Below, piece after piece: positions 36,172-46,101 of a DNA stretch of 64,000 bases (position 1 is the stretch's first letter; each line of letters begins with the position of its first letter). The position numbers were made by a program, and so were the translations under genes. Source of the stretch: an uncultured Verrucomicrobiota bacterium (lineage in GTDB: Bacteria > Verrucomicrobiota > Verrucomicrobiia > Limisphaerales > UBA9464); contig CAIVQB010000113.1 of NCBI GenBank assembly GCA_903907925.1, positions 31,136 to 95,135 of the forward strand, written 5' to 3'. Under the pieces are notes generated by a model. It was not told where the DNA came from and made no database searches. It worked only from the letters and a program-made list of their open reading frames with translations.

Positions 36172-36511
36172 GTCTCCCACCAGCGTCCACGACCGGGAAG
36201 CCCGATTGCAAGCCGTCGGACGCATCGACGATTCCCCTGGGAGCGCTGGCTTCCTGCCGGCGAGTCGGTTCCGATCCCTGGCTGCAAGCAGTGGAACCCT
36301 CCGCAGCCGCCGAGCCGTTGGATGCCTTCGGGTCGATGCTTCGATGATTAACGGTAACGGCTGTCGTTTGTGAGTTTCAGGCTTGCGGTGAATCTCGGGG
36401 CGTTCGTAGAGAGGGACCACTATATCTTGTGGGTTGTGAATAACTCACCCCTGTATCTGGTGGGTTTGCGCTTGCCGGCCGCCGGCTCCTTACCTTGACT
36501 CTCGAGTTGTC
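36172..36511. other. Divergent lpxB-smc intergenic region
   Basis: About 340 bp with no convincing gene. The lpxB reading frame stays open through part of it but is Arg-rich and not protein-like. A GC palindrome (GCCGGCCGCCGGC) near 36475 and a CTCACC ... GGTGGG symmetry near 36447 are the only structures seen. Promoters for both genes should lie here but I cannot place them. Confidence 0.4.
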
Positions 36512-39500
36512 ATGTACCTCAAGAATCTGACCGCGTTGGGCTTCAAATCGTTTGCCGACAAGATGTCGTTGAACTTTCAGCCGGGGGTGACGGCCATCGT
36601 CGGCCCGAACGGTTGCGGCAAGTCCAACGTCTCGGATGCCATCCGGTGGGTGTTGGGCGAGCAATCGGCCAAGGTGCTGCGCGGTGGCGAGATGGCGGAC
36701 GTCATTTTCAACGGAACCGATTCGCGGAAGCCGTTGGGGATGGCCGAGGTGAGTCTGACCCTCGGCGAGGTGGATACCGAGCAGCTCCGGGCGTCGGGCA
36801 TCCCGGTCGAGTTCAATGAAGTCACGATCACCCGGCGGGTGTTCCGCGACGGCGGATCGGAGTATTTCCTGAACAAGATCGCCTGCCGGTTGCGCGACAT
36901 TCAGCAATTGTTCATGGGCACGGGCATGGGGAAGGCCAGCTACTCGATCATGGCCCAGGGCAACATCACCCAGATTCTTTCCAGTCGCCCGGAGGATCGC
37001 CGGTTGGTGTTTGAAGAAGCGGCGGGCATCACCCGGTTCAAGTCGCAGAAACGGGAGGCGTTGCGGAAGTTGGAAAGCACCGAGCAGAATTTGTTGCGGG
37101 TCCAGGATTTGATCAAGGAAGTGAAGCGGCAGATCGGGTCGCTCCAACGGCAGGCCGGAAAAGCCCGGCGCTACAAGGCGCTTCAATCCGACCTGCAACA
37201 CCTCGAATGCCAACTGGTACGTCACCAGTTCGACATCCTGCAGGAGGAGATCACCGCCCGCCGGACCGAGCTGGCGACGGTGTCCCGCGACATGGAGGCG
37301 AGCCAGGAGGCGGTGCTGAAGATTGAGGATGAGATTCTGCAATTGCGGACGCGCCTGGGCGAATTGGAGCAGGAAGTTTCGCTGAACCAGCAGCACGGGC
37401 TGGAGCTGAAGGGTGAATCGGACCGGCACGCAGCCCGCATCGGGTTCAACGAGCAGCGGCTTCAGGAGTTGGAACAGCAGAATGAGCGCGCCCTGCATGA
37501 CATTGCGCAATCCGAGGAACGCTGCGCGATCGCCCGTGAGGAATTGGCGAGTGCCAATGAGCGGCTGGCGGCGTCGCAAGCGGCGTTGATCGGACTTCGC
37601 TCCACGTTGGAAGAGCGGCGGAACGCGCTATCCGCGATTGAACGCGAAGTTTCCGCCGGGCAGGAATCCCTGCGCCAGATCCAGTCGCAAGCCTTCGCCG
37701 CCGCGCAGGGATTGGGTCGGACCCGCAACGAACTGAACCAACTCGACCTTCAGAAACAGGGCAACATCGTCCGCCTGGAAAAACTGTCGGCGGAAAAGAT
37801 CGGTCTCGACGAGGAGCGAAACCGGCTCGAAGTCCGTCTGAATGAATTCTCGCTTCAAGTGGAGACCGAACGCCTCAACGTTCAAACCTCACGCGGGACG
37901 CTGGAAGAACGCCAGTTGCGGGTGCGGGCCTTGCAGGGAGAGATTGCCACGGCCCAGCAACAGCTCGACGCCGTGGTGCGGCAGCAGGCTGAAAAACGCA
38001 GCCGGTTGAACGTGTTGGAACAGCTCGACACGCAGCACGAAGGCTTCGGCGCCGGCGCGCTCGCGGCGTTGCGGCAGTCGCAGTCGGTCCTTGGATCCTT
38101 GGCCGACAAGATCCGCGTGCCGGGCGATCACGTTCCGGCCATCGAAGCGGCCCTCGGACATCATCTCCAACTCGTCCTCACCACTGAGCCGGATTCCGCC
38201 ACCCGAATTCTCAGTGATCTCAGCGCCGGCGGGAAGGGCAGGGCGAGCATCGCGGCCCTGGCATTCGAATTGCAACCGATCGACGCCGCGAGTGTCCCCG
38301 AGGGTTTGCCCGGGCGGGCGGCGTTGGAGTTTGTGGAATGCGAAGCTGCGGTCCGTCCCCTGATCGAAGGATTGCTGGGTCGCACCCGGGTGGTGGCGGA
38401 TCTCGCGGAAGCCACCGGCGCGTGGAAGTCGTGCGCGGGTGCGTTTGATTTCGTGACGCGGACCGGCGACGTGCTGACCCGTCTCGGGATTTTCACCGGC
38501 GGCGCGGCGGGTAATTCCGGAAAGGCGCCGGCGAGCATTCTCGGCCGGAAAAATCAGATCGCTGAACTTCAGGGCGAACTGCAGCGGCTCGGCGAACAGG
38601 TCAACGACGCCAGCCGGGCCAAGGCAGCTCTCCAGTCCGAGCAAACCGCATTGCAAGCCAGCCTGGAAGAGGCGCGCACGGAACTGCGTCAACAGGAAGT
38701 CGCGGTCGCCACCCGGCAGGGCGAGTTCAATGCGTTGAAGAATTCGCAGCGCTCTCTCGCGTCGAAATTCGACACCGTCGTCTACGAATTGAACACGCTG
38801 TCGGCGGTGGATCAGGAGGGGTTGGCGCGTCGGGAAAAATTGGTGGATCAGGTGGCTGATCTTGAATCGCGGGAACAGGCGGCGATCGCCGAGGTAGCCC
38901 GCCTCGGTTCGGAATTGGAACAACTCCGGCAACGTCGCGACGCCGCGCAACAGGCGGTCAGCGATTCCAAAGTCTCCCTCGCGACCGAGGAACAATTGCT
39001 CGCCAGTCACGGCCGGCAGAAGGCTCCGCTCGAGCAGCGGATTCGTGAACTGTCCACATTGGTTCAGCGATTGAACGACGAACTCGGCGGGTTCGCCGGG
39101 AAACGGGATCAGTATCGCGCCGACATTGAGGAGTCCCGCCGCCAGATCGAACGGTTGGATCATGAGCGTCGGACTGTGGCTGACCAGATTGCCGGTCTGT
39201 TGCAGCAAAAAACTTCGCTCGATTCGGACATCAGCGCGCGGGAAGAGGGACTTCGCGATCAGCGCGGTCGGTTGAATAGCAGCCAGGCGCGGCGCGGAAC
39301 GTTGGAGGTCGAACTCGCCCAGAAAACGATGGCGACGGAGAATCTCCAGGAACGCATCCGCACGAAATATCAGGTGGAGCTCGACAGCATCCGCGGCGAA
39401 GGCATCCGCATCACGCTCGCCGAAGAGGGCGGTGCCAAGGTGGAAACCGTGTCGCTCGAAGAATTGCAGGCGGCCGGTCTCAGCACCGATTGGGAGGCCG

Positions 39501-40234
39501 TCGGGCAACAGGTCGCGGCGCTCCAGAAGCGCATCGACGAAATCGGCCCGGTGAACCTCGTCGCTATCGAGGAATACGAGGAAACCGAACAGCGTTACAC
39601 CTTCCTGACCGGCCAGAACGACGATCTGGTGGCGGCCAAGGAGCAGTTGCTGGAGGTGATTTCCCGGATCAACACCGAGACCAAGGCGATGTTCGTCGAG
39701 ACCTTCAACCGGATCCGCGACAATTTCCGCGTGTTGTTCACCGAGATTTTCGGTGGTGGTAAGGCCGACCTGGAACTCGTCGAAGGCGAGGATGTCCTCG
39801 AATCCGGCATCAACATCGTCGCCCGTCCGCCTGGCAAGCAGCTCCAGTCGATCTCGCTGCTGTCGGGCGGTGAACAGACAATGACCGCGGTGGCGTTGCT
39901 GTTCGCCATCTACCAGGTGAAACCGTCGCCGTTCTGCGTGCTGGACGAATTGGACGCGCCGCTCGACGAATCGAACATCAACCGCTTCATCAAGGTCCTG
40001 CAACGGTTCCTGGAGCAGAGCCAGTTCATCATCATCACCCACAACAAGCGGACCATCGGCATGGCCGACATCCTCTATGGCGTGACCATGCAGGAACAAG
40101 GGGTCAGCAAGATCGTCAGCGTGAGGTTCAACCGCGAAGAGCCGGCCGGTGACCGCGCGCCCGCCCTGGTGACCGCCGAGTCACCGGGATTGGGCGATGT
40201 GCCGGGCGAGCAGGACGTGGTGATGGCGAAATAG
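36512..40234 (+). CDS. smc: Chromosome segregation protein SMC
   Basis: Structural maintenance of chromosomes ATPase, 1240 residues. Walker A GPNGCGKSN at residues 31-39, followed by LGEQSAKVLRGGEMADVIFNG. Long coiled coils flank a hinge near residues 520-650 (GSLADKIRVPGDHVPAIEAALGHHL). The ABC signature LLSGGEQTMTAVALLFAIYQ and Walker B FCVLDELDAPLDESNI complete the head. Complete and in frame. ATG 36512 gives the usual MYLKNLTALGFKSFADK start. scpA and scpB are not adjacent. Confidence 0.97.
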   Translation: MYLKNLTALGFKSFADKMSLNFQPGVTAIVGPNGCGKSNVSDAIRWVLGEQSAKVLRGGEMADVIFNGTDSRKPLGMAEVSLTLGEVDTEQLRASGIPVEFNEVTITRRVFRDGGSEYFLNKIACRLRDIQQLFMGTGMGKASYSIMAQGNITQILSSRPEDRRLVFEEAAGITRFKSQKREALRKLESTEQNLLRVQDLIKEVKRQIGSLQRQAGKARRYKALQSDLQHLECQLVRHQFDILQEEITARRTELATVSRDMEASQEAVLKIEDEILQLRTRLGELEQEVSLNQQHGLELKGESDRHAARIGFNEQRLQELEQQNERALHDIAQSEERCAIAREELASANERLAASQAALIGLRSTLEERRNALSAIEREVSAGQESLRQIQSQAFAAAQGLGRTRNELNQLDLQKQGNIVRLEKLSAEKIGLDEERNRLEVRLNEFSLQVETERLNVQTSRGTLEERQLRVRALQGEIATAQQQLDAVVRQQAEKRSRLNVLEQLDTQHEGFGAGALAALRQSQSVLGSLADKIRVPGDHVPAIEAALGHHLQLVLTTEPDSATRILSDLSAGGKGRASIAALAFELQPIDAASVPEGLPGRAALEFVECEAAVRPLIEGLLGRTRVVADLAEATGAWKSCAGAFDFVTRTGDVLTRLGIFTGGAAGNSGKAPASILGRKNQIAELQGELQRLGEQVNDASRAKAALQSEQTALQASLEEARTELRQQEVAVATRQGEFNALKNSQRSLASKFDTVVYELNTLSAVDQEGLARREKLVDQVADLESREQAAIAEVARLGSELEQLRQRRDAAQQAVSDSKVSLATEEQLLASHGRQKAPLEQRIRELSTLVQRLNDELGGFAGKRDQYRADIEESRRQIERLDHERRTVADQIAGLLQQKTSLDSDISAREEGLRDQRGRLNSSQARRGTLEVELAQKTMATENLQERIRTKYQVELDSIRGEGIRITLAEEGGAKVETVSLEELQAAGLSTDWEAVGQQVAALQKRIDEIGPVNLVAIEEYEETEQRYTFLTGQNDDLVAAKEQLLEVISRINTETKAMFVETFNRIRDNFRVLFTEIFGGGKADLELVEGEDVLESGINIVARPPGKQLQSISLLSGGEQTMTAVALLFAIYQVKPSPFCVLDELDAPLDESNINRFIKVLQRFLEQSQFIIITHNKRTIGMADILYGVTMQEQGVSKIVSVRFNREEPAGDRAPALVTAESPGLGDVPGEQDVVMAK

Positions 40235-40253
40235 TGCCAGCGGGGCAGGTCTT

Positions 40254-40471
40254 GAGACTGCCCCCGAACGCCGTGGACCAGGGCGGGGAAGGCAAGCCTT
40301 CCGCTGTTCCCAGGGCCAAAGGCCCACCCCATACCAGCCTTGGGCACCGCCCAAGGTGGAGGGCTCGGTTCCACCCGAGCCCCCTATTCGTTTGGGTACG
40401 CGGTGGATCGGCCGTCGCGGGTCGGATGCATGCCCAACGTTGTTTCAACGGGCTTCCATAGGGGCGGTGTC
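40254..40471. mobile_element. MITE-like element, family A, copy 2 (218 bp)
   Basis: Second copy of the element at 31947-32165, in the same orientation. The ends are GAGACTGCCCCC and GGGGCGGTGTC, an imperfect version of the perfect 12-bp inverted repeats of copy 1, as expected for an older copy. It lies 20 bp after smc and fills most of the 360-bp gap before the next gene. Confidence 0.75.
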
Positions 40472-40593
40472 GAGATGCGCCAGACGCGCTCTGAACCGAT
40501 GGTTGCGTTTTCTCCAGATTTCGGGCCGTCTGGAGCTTGACGGTCCTTGATCCGGTTCTACCCGCCGGGTCGTGGACCGAAGCGTCGGTTGCT

Positions 40594-43500
40594 ATGAGAA
40601 CGCCCCGGTTTCGCCACTGGCCCCTTCTTGTCGTCGCGGCCCTGCTCGTTTCGTTCTTGCGGGCCCAAAGCCCTCCCATCGCTCCTGCTGCGCCGACCGC
40701 GCCCGCCGCGCCGGCGGGATCGGGAGCGCTGGTCGGTGAGCGTTTTCTGACCGGTGCGGTGGAGCAAGAGGTAATCGTCGACGGGCGTACCAATCGGCGA
40801 TGGGTTCCTGACGAAACAAAACTGGCGTTCGCCTGGTCGGATCGACCGTTTGCGATTCACGTGCCGTTCCAGATGGAGACGGAGGTTCGGCAGCTCACAC
40901 AATACGCCGTGCCACGGCCTGGCGCTCCGACGACCGCCGCGGTGTTTGCCAAAGATTACGACATCCGATTGTTCCTCCGCGGCTTCGTCTACACTAACGG
41001 CAGCTCGGTGACCGTCGCCCAGCCGGCGCTGCTTTCGGCGGGACTTTACCGGTTCGACGGGCAGCCTGTTTATACCGAACGGCCGTCGAAGTATTTCTGG
41101 TTCGAACGGAATGGCCTGATCAATCGCGAAGCGTATCCAGAGGCAACCGTGTATCCCTACCGCGCCAACGGCCGTCCGGCCGCGGCTTCGGGTCGGGTAG
41201 ATTTCTTCATTGTGGTGGATCCGCGCCATACGCCGCTGCGCCGTGACGATCAGGGATCGGTAGGAGGCGGTATCGACAGCGACACCTGGGAGAAACACTT
41301 CGGCGAGAAAATCTCGGGAAAACTGGAGGTGGCGATCTACGAACGCAGCAAGCCGTCGAAGGAGGTTGAGTTCGAAGTGCCGATTCATCAGAACGGCTGG
41401 CTCCTGCGCGAACCCAAGATGGAAGTCTCAGGCGATTGGAGTCTCGCGTCGCGCCTGCCCACCTCGGCGGTCGAATGGCGTTTCAAGGATCTCGGAACGA
41501 CGTTCAAGGCGACCACGGTCACGACGCGTCATCGGATGACCTTTCGCGATCCCACCCCCGACGCGGCGACGGGCATCCAGACGACCGACGTGGAGATCGA
41601 GCTGCAGATGCCGCCCCGCCTGTTCGATCATTTGGGCGCCTCCGGAGCCCTTTACGCGCGCCAGATTGCCGGCAGCAATTATCCCGCGAGTTCCAAATAC
41701 GGGACACAACTCTTCGGGAACGGCGGCGTGGCGAGCTTCAAGGCCTTCAAATACTCGACCAACAGTCCCGCGTCCGCACCCCCGGTCGAGGTGGACCTGT
41801 TTCCTTATCGCGAGATCGGTCATGGCAACACTTGGGACGCAATGCAGGCCGGCAAGGACAAGGCCACCGGTCGATACGCCGAAGGCTGGCGACTCGATGT
41901 CCGCGCGGCGCAGCGCGGTGGTTTCTCCGAATCCGGTGATTCGCTGAACGTGCTGATCTGGAACTGGCCGCCGGGCACCCGGATTGATTCGCACCGGGTC
42001 TTCACCGCGAACGTGAATTTCTACGCCGATGGCGGAACCAACCAGCCCCACAAGCGGATCGATTTCTTTGCGACGCGCATCAGCGATGTGGAGGACAACC
42101 GAGCCGGTCGGACCACTGTGGAAGGGCCGACAGTGGCGTCGGATCCATTGGATGACGGCTACTGGGAGTGGCGCGCCGAGTTCACCGAGCTGTGCAACAA
42201 GGTTCAGACGCGGATCTCCAGCATTCACGGCCAGCTCAATACGTTGTTGAAGGTGAAGGCGGAGGTGGACAACCGCTTCCTCTGGCTGCTGGAGCTCGAT
42301 CAAGCGGCGTATCCTCGGGATCCGGACGACGCGCGGGATTTGGTGGGCTGGGCCATTGCCAATCCGCGCAAGGCCGTGGGAGTCGCCCTCGGCACCGCCC
42401 AGGTGCGTCCGCCGCAACCGACGCTTTCGAAGGAGACGCTCGCGATGTTGCTCGAGCAGCGCAACGGCCTGCTGGTGACCAACAACCTCCTTCACGCGCA
42501 ACAGAAGCGGCTGCTCGACGAGGCGGCGCAGTTGCTGAAGTCGCGGGTGACCAGCGCCTCGATCCAGGCGCCGAAATCCATCCAAACCCGGGGCACGAAT
42601 TTATGGACGGTCGCGGACACCTATCGGGACCTGGGACAGATCGAACAATTGCGTTTGTACGAGACCGCGGGATGGCTGGATTCCGATGAGGCGCGGGCGG
42701 TGGTGGACGAGATGAAGTTTCCCGAAACCTCCGTCAAGGACGTGGCACTGCTGATGTCGGCAAAGGCGGCCTACGCCCGCGCGCATGCCGACGACCGCAA
42801 GCTGTGGTATCAACGTATTTCACCGAAACCGCCGGGACCCGACAGTCCAACCGAGCGCATGGCCCGGCGGGAACGTGCGCAGGCGATGCGTGACGTGCGG
42901 GAATCGGTCCGGCTCAATCCGTTCTCGAGCGAGGCCCGGGCGCTGCTCAAAACGGTGGAGCTGGAATTCCTGACGATCATTGCCGGCAAGCTCGATCAGG
43001 AGCGCAAGATCTCGATCGACAGCCTGCACCACTATCTCGACGAACACGGGTTTTACGCGAAGGACAACCTGACCCCGTGGGAAACGATCAAGGAGGCGGG
43101 CTCCGTTTTCTTCACTTCGTTTCCCAGCGTGATTGCAATCGGAGTGACTGACATGAAGGGGTATGTCGCCGAAGCGGTGGACTATGAACAGACGACTCTC
43201 GCGGAACATGAGGTCGCCCTGATGGCCATTCAAAAGCTCCGCAACAACGGTCTGACCCTGCAGGAGATAGCCGTCGTCGATCCCAAAACACTCGGAGAGG
43301 TCATCACCCTCCGTCGCGAAAACCATCAGCCGCTGGATCCGAAGTCGTCGAGAGCCATCTGCACCGACATTCACCAGGCCTTCGCCGGATTGCCGGACCT
43401 GGCGGCGCTGCTGAACGGTACGCCGGAGAAGATTGATGAACTCCTGGCCCGTTCCTACTACGCGGCATTCACCCCGCGGAGCACCGGCCTGGAGATGTTC

Positions 43501-46092
43501 GCCAACACCTTTTTCAGTCCCCAATCGCTGGCGTGCATGTTCGGTCCGGGCGTGATCGTGAAAGGGGCTGAAGGACTCCAATTCGCCGTCACCGAGGGTG
43601 CCCTGCTCGAGAACATCGCGGCGCAGGGCGTGCGGGTTGAACAGATGAGCGAGTATCTGTATCGGGGGCTGAAAATTCGCGAGTTCGGCGCGTGGTTGTC
43701 GGAAAGCGACACGCTGATGGACTATCTCGTGAACCCGTTGCGGAACGCGGTTCAATCTGATGCCGCCACACTGCGCGCCCTGACCACGGTGGCCGAAGGT
43801 GCGGGCCTTGGGGCCCGGGTGGGAGCGGTGGCGGCCACGGCGGGAAACTTTGGCGCGCGGTTCGCGGCGACGATGGTGATCGCCGGTGGCGCGTCGAACA
43901 TTGCCAGCACCCATCATCTCGGTGCCCTCCGGGTGTTGATCGAGATCATCGCACTGCTGGGGGCCGAGCGCACCGGTTACGACCTGCTCGAACGTTCCGG
44001 AGTGCCGATGCCCAAGCTGGCCGAGCAGGTCGAGGAATTTGCGGGGGTGGTGGCCAGCAAGGAGGTGCTGCTCAGCCAGGTGACGGTTTCGATCCAATCA
44101 TTGGAGCGAATCCATCAGCGGGTCAGCGCGGCCAGCGGCGTGGCTCGCGGCCTGCTAGACGAGGAGATCACGGCCGTCCGCAGTGCGAACCTGTTGTCCA
44201 GAACTTCACCCGCGCTGATCGGCGGCAATCCCGAGGTGGAGATGACCACCGCGGTTGCCGCCGCGGCCCAGGCATTGGAGCAGGGGAATGCGGCGGAGGC
44301 CGAACGCGCGCTCGCCGCGGCCCGGGCGCTCCAGAACGGCTGCCAGGAGGCCATCACTGAAGCCAAGGAGGTTGTCTCCAAGGCACGGGTCGCCCTCAAG
44401 AACGGCAAGCCCAGCATTCAAACCCTCGACGCCCCGCACCCGCCCGCGCCGGTCGTCGAGGACCCGCCCCCGGTGGATCCACCGGTCGTTCCGCCCCTGG
44501 CTGAGCTGCCCCTCACCGTGCCGCCGCCGCGACCCGCACCGGCCGCGGCGGCATTCGTTCCCAGGGATCGGCCCCCGGTGCAGATCAGTGCGGCCCGGCT
44601 GACGGAACCCGAGTTAATTGTCGCCGCCGGCGGTTATGACCTGGGGACCGCCGCGGGCGTGGCATTGAAGGAGGGTGATGATCTGGTGCGGAAGGGCGAA
44701 TTCACCCAGGCCTATTTGAAATTCAAGGAAGCCCTGTTGAATGCCGAGAAGGCCGGTGACGAGGCGTTTGCCGCGGTCTTTCACAAGCGGGCCGGAATGG
44801 CGGTCAGCTTCGCTTCGGAGGCAAACAAGGTCCGCGCGCGAATGGCTGCCGAAGGTGCCGCGGCGAGTGTGGCTCACCCGGCCACCCGTGATCTTCTCCT
44901 CGACGAAGCCAGCGAAGTCATCGCCAAGATCAAATCGGGCGAGTACTGGATGGATTTTCAGAACAACAGCCTCAACCCGGTTTATTTCATCAAGGACAAG
45001 GCCACCGGCAGGAATCTCTATGTCTTCAAACACCTGAAGCCGGTCGCCGGCGCGGAACAGAAGGAGGTGGAAAAGGTGGCCGACGAGATTCTCGCCGAAT
45101 GCGTCGGGCCCGCGCTCCTGAACCATTTGCGGCCGATGGCACCCGCCAGTTACCGCATCGAAGACCTGGGAATGCCGCTGACCTTCTTCTGCAAACGACT
45201 GGAGAAAGAGGTCACGGAAACAGGCACCGGAGTTCTTTCCCGTTTCATGGAGAATGAAGCCGAGTTGATGAGCCTTCGCGAGGGGGCGCTCTTGCAGTTG
45301 AAAAAGGAATACGCCTTCCAACGCGTGTTTCGCGCCTGGATGGGCGATACCGACGGACACTTGCGCAATGTGGTGAGCCTCGGGGGTGGCAAAGTCGGCG
45401 TGCTGGATTTCGGATATGGGCAGGTGGGGTCGAAGCTGGTTCTGCACCAGAACAACCATGAACTGTTTCACGACCCCTTGGAGTTCATGGAGAAGGCGCT
45501 GTATTATCCGCAGTTGGTCTGGGGCGTCGTCTCTGACAATCCCGATGCGCAAAAGAAGGCGGGGGGAAAACTCTACGGCTGGATCAATCGCATGGACGAC
45601 TGGCTCACCTTCGACGATCTGCAGGAGTCGGTGTCGATGATCAAGGGGCTTTGTGAGCCGGGTCGGGAAGCCGAACTGTCCGCCGCGTTGCTCAAAAGCG
45701 GCATCCGGGAATCGGAGGTCGCCACCGCGATCAAGACCCTGCGCGAGCGCGGCATGGCTCATCCGCGAACCGGGGAATCGGCCCTGGAGACGGTGCTTCG
45801 GAAGCGGTTTGACCCGACCAGCGCGAACTACAAACCGACGATGGGTCTGGAAGTCGCGAACCAGTACAAGGAACGCATCCGCAGGGAAACGGAGATGAAG
45901 CGGGCGCTCGACCTGAAGCGGAACCGCGGAGCGTGGGTTCGTCCGTCCCGTCCGGAATTGTCGCCGGATTCGGAGGACCAATTGGGACGCATACCGCTGT
46001 TCCTGCCCGGCGACGGTTTCGCCAGCAGCGTGGTGTGGCGGCTGGGCGTCGAAGGGTTCAGCGCGGCGAGTGTGTTGACGTTCACCGAATAG
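40594..46092 (+). CDS. 1832-residue exported protein with a C-terminal kinase-like (PI3/4K-like) domain
   Basis: I do not recognise the full-length protein. ATG 40594 gives a clear signal peptide (HWPLLVVAALLVSFLRAQ, residues 9-26). Residues 30-520 look beta-rich. A helical part follows, including a TPR-like stretch (ESVRLNPFSSEARALLKTVE). A Gly/Ala-rich hydrophobic region lies near residues 1060-1130, and a Pro-rich linker near 1280-1325. TPR-like helices near 1355-1425 lead into the C-terminal domain. Here K1479 (YVFKHLKP), D1587 and N1592 (GDTDGHLRNVV) and D1605 (VLDFGYGQ) reproduce the Lys, catalytic-loop Asp/Asn and DFG of protein-kinase-like folds with canonical spacing (D+5=N, N+13=D), resembling PI3/4-kinase or UbiB-type loops. 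Kinase activity is inference. A TPR gene follows 9 bp later. Confidence 0.85.
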   Translation: MRTPRFRHWPLLVVAALLVSFLRAQSPPIAPAAPTAPAAPAGSGALVGERFLTGAVEQEVIVDGRTNRRWVPDETKLAFAWSDRPFAIHVPFQMETEVRQLTQYAVPRPGAPTTAAVFAKDYDIRLFLRGFVYTNGSSVTVAQPALLSAGLYRFDGQPVYTERPSKYFWFERNGLINREAYPEATVYPYRANGRPAAASGRVDFFIVVDPRHTPLRRDDQGSVGGGIDSDTWEKHFGEKISGKLEVAIYERSKPSKEVEFEVPIHQNGWLLREPKMEVSGDWSLASRLPTSAVEWRFKDLGTTFKATTVTTRHRMTFRDPTPDAATGIQTTDVEIELQMPPRLFDHLGASGALYARQIAGSNYPASSKYGTQLFGNGGVASFKAFKYSTNSPASAPPVEVDLFPYREIGHGNTWDAMQAGKDKATGRYAEGWRLDVRAAQRGGFSESGDSLNVLIWNWPPGTRIDSHRVFTANVNFYADGGTNQPHKRIDFFATRISDVEDNRAGRTTVEGPTVASDPLDDGYWEWRAEFTELCNKVQTRISSIHGQLNTLLKVKAEVDNRFLWLLELDQAAYPRDPDDARDLVGWAIANPRKAVGVALGTAQVRPPQPTLSKETLAMLLEQRNGLLVTNNLLHAQQKRLLDEAAQLLKSRVTSASIQAPKSIQTRGTNLWTVADTYRDLGQIEQLRLYETAGWLDSDEARAVVDEMKFPETSVKDVALLMSAKAAYARAHADDRKLWYQRISPKPPGPDSPTERMARRERAQAMRDVRESVRLNPFSSEARALLKTVELEFLTIIAGKLDQERKISIDSLHHYLDEHGFYAKDNLTPWETIKEAGSVFFTSFPSVIAIGVTDMKGYVAEAVDYEQTTLAEHEVALMAIQKLRNNGLTLQEIAVVDPKTLGEVITLRRENHQPLDPKSSRAICTDIHQAFAGLPDLAALLNGTPEKIDELLARSYYAAFTPRSTGLEMFANTFFSPQSLACMFGPGVIVKGAEGLQFAVTEGALLENIAAQGVRVEQMSEYLYRGLKIREFGAWLSESDTLMDYLVNPLRNAVQSDAATLRALTTVAEGAGLGARVGAVAATAGNFGARFAATMVIAGGASNIASTHHLGALRVLIEIIALLGAERTGYDLLERSGVPMPKLAEQVEEFAGVVASKEVLLSQVTVSIQSLERIHQRVSAASGVARGLLDEEITAVRSANLLSRTSPALIGGNPEVEMTTAVAAAAQALEQGNAAEAERALAAARALQNGCQEAITEAKEVVSKARVALKNGKPSIQTLDAPHPPAPVVEDPPPVDPPVVPPLAELPLTVPPPRPAPAAAAFVPRDRPPVQISAARLTEPELIVAAGGYDLGTAAGVALKEGDDLVRKGEFTQAYLKFKEALLNAEKAGDEAFAAVFHKRAGMAVSFASEANKVRARMAAEGAAASVAHPATRDLLLDEASEVIAKIKSGEYWMDFQNNSLNPVYFIKDKATGRNLYVFKHLKPVAGAEQKEVEKVADEILAECVGPALLNHLRPMAPASYRIEDLGMPLTFFCKRLEKEVTETGTGVLSRFMENEAELMSLREGALLQLKKEYAFQRVFRAWMGDTDGHLRNVVSLGGGKVGVLDFGYGQVGSKLVLHQNNHELFHDPLEFMEKALYYPQLVWGVVSDNPDAQKKAGGKLYGWINRMDDWLTFDDLQESVSMIKGLCEPGREAELSAALLKSGIRESEVATAIKTLRERGMAHPRTGESALETVLRKRFDPTSANYKPTMGLEVANQYKERIRRETEMKRALDLKRNRGAWVRPSRPELSPDSEDQLGRIPLFLPGDGFASSVVWRLGVEGFSAASVLTFTE

Positions 46093-46101
46093 GAAACGGC
46101 C

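Noticed and set aside
36470..36490. GCCGGCCGCCGGC palindrome as an operator
   Set aside because: Low-complexity GC run, expected by chance at this base composition.
37889..40099. 736-aa minus-strand ORF
   Set aside because: Antisense to the SMC coiled coil and head.
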